Shown piece after piece: positions 42,591 through 49,661 of a stretch of 64,000 nucleotides of DNA. The notes under the pieces were generated by a model, which saw only the letters and a program-made list of their open reading frames with translations, searched no databases and was not told where the DNA came from. Location: assembly GCA_023459495.1 (NCBI GenBank), contig JAEWTL010000085.1, forward strand, positions 124,001 through 188,000. The letters are read 5' to 3'. Origin of the DNA: Bacillota bacterium. Its GTDB lineage: Bacteria > Bacillota > Clostridia > Christensenellales > SZUA-584. The translations under genes and the position numbers were made by a program. The first letter of the stretch is position 1; each line of letters opens with the position of its first letter.

Positions 42591-43005
42591 TAATGTTACT
42601 CCTGTTTAGGGAATCAATAATGTTAATGAGCCAATTATCCAGTTTTCTTTTCTGATTTTCGGAGGCCGATAGGTCGCCGAGTTGTTGCTCAACTCTTGCG
42701 ATTTCTTCTTCTCTATCATTAAGAAATTCAATATCTGATAGTTTAATTGTTGTAATATCTGCAAACCGATTTTTAAATTCAGTTGGCTCAAAGTCATTTG
42801 TCTTCAAAATAGTAGTTGATTTATTATGTATTTCATCAATCAGATTAACAGAATAATGATTTGCGGCAAGTATGCAGACTTCTCTGCATTTTTCGTCTGC
42901 TCTTTTTTTAGACTCATTCAACTCTTTATTTAACTCAGCTTGACGGACTATTTCTTTTTTAGCTTCATTAAGCTTATCAAGCATTAAAGCTTTAGTATTA
43001 TCCAT
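42580..43005 (-). CDS. Coiled-coil protein, gene 1 of the AT-rich operon
   Basis: A 141-residue protein with long charged helices: residues 1-45 (KLNEAKKEIVRQAELNKELN) and about 95-120 (DREEEIARVEQQLGDLSA) look like coiled coils. A middle segment holds two cysteines (KCREVC). The ATG at 43005 follows AAGGGTGG. It opens a four-gene minus-strand operon reaching 41172. The strongly AT-rich composition suggests transfer. A DUF3987-type remnant lies upstream in the same orientation. Confidence 0.68.
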   Translation of the reverse strand: MDNTKALMLDKLNEAKKEIVRQAELNKELNESKKRADEKCREVCILAANHYSVNLIDEIHNKSTTILKTNDFEPTEFKNRFADITTIKLSDIEFLNDREEEIARVEQQLGDLSASENQKRKLDNWLINIIDSLNRSNINDN

Positions 43006-43245
43006 CCACCCTTACCTTGCATGTTAAATTAAAGATTATAGACTAGCTTAAAAAATTTATTTTGAACATTTTATCATAGTTATATTATAAAATCTAGTTA
43101 TTATATCAGTAATTTTTCTATTTTTGTTATATCACAACAGCGAAGGCTTTATCCATACTGATATGGTCTATGCAGTGTAATATACGCCGTTAAGCATATG
43201 CCAAACTCCCATAACAGAACCTATCCCTAAAAGCCCTAAAAGGGT

Positions 43246-43276
43246 ACCCTGCCGGGTTATCCATCACCGGCAGGGT
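43246..43276. terminator. Strong hairpin at the end of the DUF3987 remnant
   Basis: Perfect ten-bp stem ACCCTGCCGG/CCGGCAGGGT with an 11-base loop, covering the stop codon region. The T-run behind it is short on the minus strand (CCTTTTAGGG), so termination is probable but not certain. Confidence 0.5.
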
Positions 43277-43535
43277 TCACCTGTATCCTCACCTCTGGTC
43301 TCCCGGCTGTAGGTGCGGTATCCTTGCGTATATATCCGTGCTCTTCCAGCTCCCGCAGCGCCGCGTCAAAGGTTTCCGCGTTCCCGAAACGTTTGCGTGC
43401 CTTCTGCCACAGCTCCTGCTTGCCAAACTCCCGTCCCATCTCCTTCACCCGCCGCAGCAGATACTTCGCGTTGCTGTTGTTTTTGCCGCTGCCTGCAAAC
43501 ACCTGCTCCGCGTGGGCCGCAAGGCACTCCGTCAC
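43257..43535 (-). pseudogene. C-terminal remnant of a DUF3987-type (phage/ICE) protein
   Basis: 92 codons from a GTG at 43535. The frame continues upstream for about 14 codons without a proper start, reading KSPFLAAAHIVTECL, then meets a stop. The sequence matches the C-terminal end of DUF3987-like primase/helicase proteins of phages and integrative elements: an AHAEQVF helix, then a winged-helix ELWQKARKRFGNAETFDAAL, EEHGYIR and a closing GRPEVRIQVNP. The large N-terminal enzyme part is gone. It is therefore evidence of a past mobile element. Composition is chromosomal, unlike the four genes downstream. Confidence 0.72.
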
Positions 43536-43562
43536 AATGTGGGCGGCGGCGAGGAAAGGGGA

Positions 43563-43671
43563 CTTTTGGGTCTTTTAGGTATGTTTTCATAAGTAAATAG
43601 AAAAAATAATGGTATAATATGTATAAATTTTTGAATTTAACTATGAAATATATACTCAAAATACCCAAAAG
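43563..43671. repeat. Tandem hairpin repeat, unit A (109 bp)
   Basis: The ends are a perfect nine-bp inverted repeat (CTTTTGGGT/ACCCAAAAG). The arms pair imperfectly for about 35 bases and enclose an AT-rich centre containing GGTATAATATG. Unit B, 140 bp downstream, has the same length and layout. Confidence 0.75.
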
Positions 43672-43702
43672 GGTAAATACCTGATTCAGTTCTGTTAAAA
43701 GG

Positions 43703-43811
43703 CTTTTGTGTCTTTTGTGTATGTTTTTATAAGTGAATCAATAAGAATATGGTATAATATGTTATAGTTTTTGAATTTCACTATAAAATATATACCTAAA
43801 ATACACAAAAG
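43703..43811. repeat. Tandem hairpin repeat, unit B (109 bp)
   Basis: Same plan as unit A, with ends CTTTTGTGT/ACACAAAAG. The G at 43569 in A is T at 43709 here, and its partner C at 43665 is A at 43805, so pairing is kept. The GGTATAATATG centre is conserved. Confidence 0.75.
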
Positions 43812-43929
43812 GGTCTGCATTCTTTGCCGGAGTTGTCAGGTAGCTTTTTCTCAAATCGTCGCCCCGCTTTATTTTTTTCCCCCCATCCGATATAATACGC
43901 TTTGAGACTTTTGCATCAGGGGTGCGGCG

Positions 43930-45855
43930 GTGACAATACTCACGCTGAAAAACATCAAAAAGAGCTTTGGCGCGGACGAGGTCATCTCGGACGTGTCTTT
44001 CACGCTGACCGACGAAATGCGGATCGGGCTGGTCGGCCCCAACGGCGCGGGCAAAACCACGCTGATGCGCATCGTGTGCGGCGAGCTGCCCGCGGACAGC
44101 GGCACCGTATCCATTGCGCCCGGCGCGCAGGTGGGCTACCTCTCGCAGGAGGTTCCCGCAGGCACGGAGACCACGGTGTGGGATACCATGCTGCAGGTGT
44201 TCGCGCAAGCCTTTGCGCTGGAAGCCCGCATGCGCGAGATCGAGCACGAGATGGAAACTGCGGCGGAGGATGCGGACAGGTGGGAGCGCATCTCCAAGGA
44301 ATACGACAGGGTGACGCGCGCGTTTGAGGACGCGGGCGGTTACGGATACAAGAGCGCCATCAACGGCGTATTGAAAGGGCTGGGGCTGCCCGAAGAGACG
44401 TTTGGTCGGGCCGTTTCGACGCTTTCGGGCGGACAGCGCGCGCGGCTGGCGCTGGCAAAGCTGCTGCTGAGCAAGCCCTCGCTGCTGCTGCTGGACGAGC
44501 CGACGAACCATCTCGACATCGACGCGGTGGGCTGGCTGGAAAACTACCTGACGACATGGGAAGGCGCGGTGGTGGCGGTATCGCACGACCGGTACTTCCT
44601 CGACCGGCTGTGCACGCACACGGCGGATATGCACCGGGGCGTGGTGGACGTCTACATCGGCAACTACAGCTCCTTCATCATGCAGCGCGCGGAGAAGCGG
44701 CGGCTGCAGGAGAAGGCGTTCGAGAACAACCAGCGCGAGATTAAGCGGCAGGAAAAGATCATCCAGCAGTACTACGACTGGGGCCGCATCAACGGCGGCA
44801 AGAACTTCATCAAGGCCAAGGCGAGGGAGACCCTGCTCTCTAAGATGGAGCGCGTGGATCGGCCGGAGAGCGAACGCAGCCGCATGTCCCTGCAGCTCAC
44901 GGCGGCGGGGCGCAGCGGCAACGACGTGCTGATGGTGGAAACCCTCGGCATGGCCTTTGGCGAAAAGGTGCTGTTTACGGACCTCTCTTTCAAGCTGCTG
45001 CGCGGCGACCGTGCGGCGCTCGTGGGTCCCAACGGTATTGGCAAAACCACACTGCTGAAGCTCATCGCGGGGCGGCTGGCTCCGGTCGGCGGCGACGTCC
45101 GCTTCGGCGCGGGCGTATCGGCGGGCTATTACGACCAGCTGCAGGAGACGCTGTGCGACACGCGCACGGTCATTGAGGAGATGCGCGAGGCGTACCCCAG
45201 CATGACGGACAGCGTGCTGCGCAACACGCTCGCGGGCTTTCTGTTCTACGGTGACGACGTGTTCAAGCCGGTATCGGCGCTCTCCGGCGGGGAGCGGGGC
45301 AGGCTGGCCCTCTTGAAGCTGATGCTGCTCAAAGGCACGCTGATGCTGCTGGACGAGCCGACGAACCATCTCGACATGGACAGCCGCGAGGTGCTGGAGG
45401 ACGCACTCGCCGATTTCGACGGCACGGTGCTGTTCGTCAGCCACGACCGCTACTTCATCAACCGCGTCGCCACGCGCGTAATCGCCATGGGCGAGGAGCT
45501 GGTGCAAGTGGAAGGCGGTTGGGAGGAATATCAGGAATACCTGGACGCGCAGCGCGATGGTACGCTTCCGTCGGCTTTTGAGGACAGCGGCCTGACCAAG
45601 ACCGCGCAGGCCAAGCAGAAGCGCGCGGAGAAGGAAGAGGCGCAGCGGCGCGAAGCGGCGGAGAAACGCCTTGAGCAGATCGAAGCCGACATTTCACAGC
45701 GCGAACAGCGGCAAAAGGAGATTGAAGCGCTGCTGGCAGACCCGGCCTCGCTGGCGGAAGGCATGCTGGTATCGCTGTCGCAGGAGTACGACGCGCTGCA
45801 AATACAGATCGATAAACTGATGGAGCATTGGGAAGAAGCACACGAGACATTATGA
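43930..45855 (+). CDS. ABC-F family ATPase
   Basis: A 641-residue soluble ATPase with two nucleotide-binding domains in tandem and no membrane part. Domain 1 has GPNGAGKTT and LSGGQRARLALAKLLL; domain 2 has GPNGIGKTT and LSGGERGRLALLKLML. Both end in LLLDEPTNHLD/MLLDEPTNHLD. The interdomain linker with basic helices and the C-terminal coiled coil (about 560-640) fit the Uup/YdiF-like branch. ABC-F proteins act on the ribosomal E site as translation factors or antibiotic-resistance proteins; which applies is not clear. The start is GTG at 43930, preceded by AGGGGTG. It overlaps the GNAT gene by ATGA. Confidence 0.93.
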   Translation: MTILTLKNIKKSFGADEVISDVSFTLTDEMRIGLVGPNGAGKTTLMRIVCGELPADSGTVSIAPGAQVGYLSQEVPAGTETTVWDTMLQVFAQAFALEARMREIEHEMETAAEDADRWERISKEYDRVTRAFEDAGGYGYKSAINGVLKGLGLPEETFGRAVSTLSGGQRARLALAKLLLSKPSLLLLDEPTNHLDIDAVGWLENYLTTWEGAVVAVSHDRYFLDRLCTHTADMHRGVVDVYIGNYSSFIMQRAEKRRLQEKAFENNQREIKRQEKIIQQYYDWGRINGGKNFIKAKARETLLSKMERVDRPESERSRMSLQLTAAGRSGNDVLMVETLGMAFGEKVLFTDLSFKLLRGDRAALVGPNGIGKTTLLKLIAGRLAPVGGDVRFGAGVSAGYYDQLQETLCDTRTVIEEMREAYPSMTDSVLRNTLAGFLFYGDDVFKPVSALSGGERGRLALLKLMLLKGTLMLLDEPTNHLDMDSREVLEDALADFDGTVLFVSHDRYFINRVATRVIAMGEELVQVEGGWEEYQEYLDAQRDGTLPSAFEDSGLTKTAQAKQKRAEKEEAQRREAAEKRLEQIEADISQREQRQKEIEALLADPASLAEGMLVSLSQEYDALQIQIDKLMEHWEEAHETL

Positions 45856-46364
45856 GAGATGACATCATGATCCGCTATGCGGAGGCGGGCGACGCGGCGG
45901 CGCTGGGCGAGATTCACGCGCTGTCATGGCAGGCGGCTTACCGCGGCATCATTCCGGACGAAGTATTGGACGGCATTACGCCTCAAAAATGGCAGGCATG
46001 TTTTGAAAAGGTGCTGAAAGAAGAGCGGAAGGAAGACGCAGTCGTTTTTTATGCTGGGCAGCCCGTAGGCTTTATTTGCTTTGGCAAAAGCCGCGATGCG
46101 GACGCGGACAGCACCTGCGGCGAGGTTTGGGGCATCTACCTGCGGCCCGATTTCTGGCGCAGGGGAGTCGGCATGCAGCTGATGTGCTGGGGCCTTGAGG
46201 AACTGAAAAAGCGCGGCTGTTTGCAGGCCACGCTCTGGGTGCTGGAGGACAACCATTCCGCCCGCTCGTTTTACGATAAGATGGGCTTTGCGTTCGACGG
46301 TACGGTGAAACCCATCAATATCGGCAAGGCGCTCGGCGAGTGTCGTTACCGCATACTGCTCTAA
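45852..46364 (+). CDS. GNAT-family N-acetyltransferase
   Basis: A 170-residue acetyl-CoA-dependent acetyltransferase. IRYAEAGDAAALGEIH begins the fold, and the acetyl-CoA loop is visible in LRPDFWRRGVGMQLM with NHSARSFYDKMGF later. The ATG at 45852 overlaps the ABC-F stop; an ATG at 45867 with GAGAG eight bases upstream is an alternative. The substrate is unknown. Its stop is one base from the stop of the convergent fapA-like gene, and no terminator separates them. Confidence 0.9.
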   Translation: MRDDIMIRYAEAGDAAALGEIHALSWQAAYRGIIPDEVLDGITPQKWQACFEKVLKEERKEDAVVFYAGQPVGFICFGKSRDADADSTCGEVWGIYLRPDFWRRGVGMQLMCWGLEELKKRGCLQATLWVLEDNHSARSFYDKMGFAFDGTVKPINIGKALGECRYRILL

Positions 46365-46365
46365 C

Positions 46366-48039
46366 CTAGGGGCGTATCTCACAGGCCGTGAACACAACCT
46401 CGCCCTCGCGGTACAGGAAAGTGGAAAACTCAATTTTCGATTTGGTGGTCGTCGAGCAGGAGTCGATGATCACTTTTACGTTGGGATAGGTCGTCTTAAA
46501 TACGTGAAGTCGGGCGCCGCTGTGCTCAGCAAGCTTTTGCGTCAACGCATCGATCTCGGCGGTTGTTGCGTCATACTGCTGCTGCAGCTGGTCTTTGGCG
46601 TCAATGAGCTTCTGACGCATCTCCTGCCGGTCGGCGTTATCGGTGCGCGATGGGATCACGCGGGCCAGGCTGTTGATCTTGTCCAGCTGCGCCCTGAGCT
46701 GATTCTTTTGGGCTTCAAGCCGGATGCAGCGCGCGCGCAGGTTGGGGGAGGCCCCGAGCTCGATTACGGTGAGTTCGTTGGACGGAGAGCCCACGAAGTT
46801 TGCGGTGATTCCCTTCCCGGCCCGTACCTCTCCGCCGATGATCTTACCCCATTTGCCCTTCATGGTAATCGTTCCGCACGCAGTCACCCTGCACTGCACG
46901 ATATAGTCCGAGAAGATGCTGCCCTGCGCTTCGATCTCGCAGCGTTCCATAAACCGTGCCACGATGTTTCCGCCCGCGCAGAGGCGTCCTTTGTCCATGC
47001 CCTGCATGCCGTTCTTGAGGATGATATCGCCGCCCGCAATCAGAGTGCCCGCTTCGACATAACCCCGCACCTCAATCATCCCGGCCGCTTCAATCGTAAG
47101 CCCCGAGATCACGTTGCCGGCTACGACCACGTCGCCTTCGAACTTGATGTTGCCCACACCCATGTCCACGTCGCCCGGCACGCGGTATACGTCCGATATC
47201 TCCACGCGGCCATTGATATAGTCGACGCGTCCGTTCTTTGCGGCAATCAGGTTCAGGCCATCCTCCGAGACGCGTACATTTTTACCCTTGGGCAGTTTGG
47301 CATCGGCCCCGCGATGTGCCGGAAGACTCACGCCTTTTACGGTATGCCCCTCTTTTCCTTCGCCCGGCGGAATGGCGTTAACCAGCACAGCGCCTTCCTT
47401 AACGCCTTCGAAGACATTCAGATTCTTATAATCGGCGCTCCCGTCCTCCATGATCTTGGGGGCATAGCTGCGATCCGTGCTGAACAAAAAGACGAGATGG
47501 CCGTCCTCGCCCTTTTCGGGGGCCGTGCCCGCGGCAATGGGGATGCGGTCATAATATTGCGCGTTTTCTACGGCTCTTCGGACAGCAGCTTCGTCCAGTC
47601 CGTAAACAACGCCCCACTTTTCCTGGATCATCGCCAGCAGTTCATCCGCTGTTTTTAAATGGCCTGCGCAGCACGGCGGCAAGAGCACCAGATCCGCCGA
47701 CATCTCGTCGCGCGAAATATAAACGATCGCGTCGGAGTCTGCGTCGGGCTCCTCGCGCGCATCCGTGAGGCGGATACGCTCATCAAGCCGCCGTGTGCGC
47801 AGCCGAAGGTCAACGATGGAATAACCGGTGATGTTTCTGCGGCTCAGGTCGTATACCAGAACTTCGAACGGCAGGGGCTTGCCGCCCGCCTCCTCGTAGT
47901 CCACGTGCAGGTAAACACCGTCTTCGCCGTATTCAAATCCGTATGAAGCGTCCTTGGCGGACTCGCCGTTCTGAACGGCAGGGTTCGCAGCTGTCGTGCC
48001 GGAAACAGACCGGGCCGGGTCATCAGATAAATTCATCAT
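46366..48039 (-). CDS. FapA family (DUF342) protein
   Basis: A 557-residue cytoplasmic protein of the FapA/DUF342 family. The N-terminal wHTH-like and extended domains are followed by a right-handed beta-helix-like array of short repeated strands (ending around DMGVGNIKFEGDVVVAGN, IEVRGYVEAGTLIAGGD) and a C-terminal coiled coil (about 440-510). FapA-type proteins are polymer-forming and linked to cell surface or flagellar functions in some bacteria. No flagellar genes are near, so the role is unknown. Confidence 0.87.
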   Translation of the reverse strand: MMNLSDDPARSVSGTTAANPAVQNGESAKDASYGFEYGEDGVYLHVDYEEAGGKPLPFEVLVYDLSRRNITGYSIVDLRLRTRRLDERIRLTDAREEPDADSDAIVYISRDEMSADLVLLPPCCAGHLKTADELLAMIQEKWGVVYGLDEAAVRRAVENAQYYDRIPIAAGTAPEKGEDGHLVFLFSTDRSYAPKIMEDGSADYKNLNVFEGVKEGAVLVNAIPPGEGKEGHTVKGVSLPAHRGADAKLPKGKNVRVSEDGLNLIAAKNGRVDYINGRVEISDVYRVPGDVDMGVGNIKFEGDVVVAGNVISGLTIEAAGMIEVRGYVEAGTLIAGGDIILKNGMQGMDKGRLCAGGNIVARFMERCEIEAQGSIFSDYIVQCRVTACGTITMKGKWGKIIGGEVRAGKGITANFVGSPSNELTVIELGASPNLRARCIRLEAQKNQLRAQLDKINSLARVIPSRTDNADRQEMRQKLIDAKDQLQQQYDATTAEIDALTQKLAEHSGARLHVFKTTYPNVKVIIDSCSTTTKSKIEFSTFLYREGEVVFTACEIRP

Positions 48040-48192
48040 GTTCTCTCTGTAATTTTTTCTCTTACTTTATATATCGGGAGAATCCGGGGAAGGATGAGCG
48101 CATGTCAATGATTGTGTTTTAAAGGGATGTATATTATGATAGAAAAAGGCCATATAAACCAGTATTTTTAAATTTGGGGAGATGATACGTAC

Positions 48193-49479
48193 ATGCGCTT
48201 TGAGCTTTTGCATCCGGCAGACCAGCTGGTGATGATGATGCACCGCATCTATTACCGCGGCATGACGACCACTTCGGGAGGCAACCTGTCCATTAAGGAC
48301 GAGGACGGCGATATCTGGATTACGCCGGGCGGTATCGATAAGGGCATGCTGACCCGGGACGACATCATGCGCGTCAAGGCGGACGGCAGCATCGTGGGGC
48401 GGCACAAGCCCTCATCGGAATACCCGTTCCACCTGTCGGTTTACGCCAAGCGACCCGACATCGGTGCGGTGCTGCACGCGCATTCGCCAGCATTGGTGGC
48501 ATTCAGCATCGCGCGTAAATTGCCCGATATCAACCTGATTCCCACGGCGCGGCTCATCTGCGGCGACATCACCATGGCGCCTTACGCGCTGCCCGGCAGT
48601 CAGCTGCTCGGCGATAACATCTCCGCGGAGTTCGACAAGGGGTACGGTGTGGTCATGCTGGAGAACCATGGCGTGGTGATTGGCGCAAAGGACATCTTCG
48701 CTGCCTTCATGGCGTTTGAGACGCTGGAATTCTGTGCGCGGCTGCAGCTGAATGCCCTTAACCTGGGCACGCCCAAGCCTCTTACAACGGACATCATCGC
48801 AGCCTCGGCCAAGCGCGCCGACAATATGGACGAGTTTGAGCCGGAATACCACTCCAGCGCGGAAAACGCCGTTCGCCGCGACCTCTCAAAATTTATCCAC
48901 CGCAGCTATGAGCAGGGGCTGTTCACCAGCACGCAGGGCACGTATTCCGCCCGGACCGGCAAAGACGCGTTTGTTATCACGCCCTACGGCAGGGACCGGC
49001 AGTATCTCGAAGCCGAGGACCTTGTGCTGATCAAAGACGGGAAGAAGGAAGCGGGCAAGCGGCCCAGCCGCAGCGTGCGCCTGCATGAGGCCATCTACGC
49101 GGCCCACCCGGAGATCGAGTCCGTCTTGATCGCCCATCCGCCGAGCATCATGGCTTTTGCCGTCACCGACGCGGTATTCGATCCGCGCACCATCCCGGAG
49201 AGCTACATTCTCCTGCGCGACGTGAAGAAAGCGCCCTTTGGCGTGAGCTACCGCCAGCCCAACAAGATGGCAGCTATGTTCTCACCCTCAACGCCCGTGG
49301 TGATCTGCGAGAACGACTGCGTGATGGTAACAGGCAGCAGCCTCTTGAACGCCTTCGACCGCCTTGAGGTAGCCGAGTTTACCGCCAAGTCCATCATCTC
49401 GTCCAAGGGCCTTGGGGACATCGTACACATCCCGGACAGCGAGATCGAGGACATCAACGTGGCGTTTAAGCTGGTGTAG
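48193..49479 (+). CDS. Tandem class II aldolase/adducin-family protein with a degenerate second half
   Basis: A 428-residue protein made of two class II aldolase domains. Domain 1 (about 1-200) keeps the zinc ligands H95, H97 and H159 (in ENHG) and the acid E76. Domain 2 (about 225-428) is clearly homologous, but the matching positions are I313, H315, D375 (in ENDC) and S294, so it should bind no zinc. The natural substrate of domain 1 is probably a phosphorylated sugar such as fuculose or ribulose phosphate, but no sugar pathway genes are adjacent. The ATG is at 48193. Confidence 0.88.
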   Translation: MRFELLHPADQLVMMMHRIYYRGMTTTSGGNLSIKDEDGDIWITPGGIDKGMLTRDDIMRVKADGSIVGRHKPSSEYPFHLSVYAKRPDIGAVLHAHSPALVAFSIARKLPDINLIPTARLICGDITMAPYALPGSQLLGDNISAEFDKGYGVVMLENHGVVIGAKDIFAAFMAFETLEFCARLQLNALNLGTPKPLTTDIIAASAKRADNMDEFEPEYHSSAENAVRRDLSKFIHRSYEQGLFTSTQGTYSARTGKDAFVITPYGRDRQYLEAEDLVLIKDGKKEAGKRPSRSVRLHEAIYAAHPEIESVLIAHPPSIMAFAVTDAVFDPRTIPESYILLRDVKKAPFGVSYRQPNKMAAMFSPSTPVVICENDCVMVTGSSLLNAFDRLEVAEFTAKSIISSKGLGDIVHIPDSEIEDINVAFKLV

Positions 49480-49516
49480 GGGAGGGGCTCTATTCCCTCT
49501 CATAAAGCAAAGGTAT

Positions 49517-49543
49517 AGAGCACCGGAAGCGGATGCTCTTTTA
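49517..49543 (+). terminator. Terminator behind the aldolase gene
   Basis: Stem AGAGCA/TGCTCT, 11-base loop, then TTTT. Rather short stem. Confidence 0.5.
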
Positions 49544-49661
49544 CTATAAAGATAAAGAGAAAGTTGTAAAAAAGCAAAAAAGGGTTTAGCATAGAAGACA
49601 GGGTTTTAATACCGGAATGGATTATATATGGAAAAGAATTAACATCACAGGGGTACTCAAA

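Noticed and set aside
43762..45507. A 581-codon open frame antisense to the ABC-F gene
   Set aside because: It lies wholly opposite a gene with complete ABC motifs; long antisense frames are expected at this GC content. Its product is low-complexity and has no ribosome site.
46504..47658. A 384-codon frame antisense to the fapA-like gene
   Set aside because: A shadow of FapA; no ribosome site or domain.
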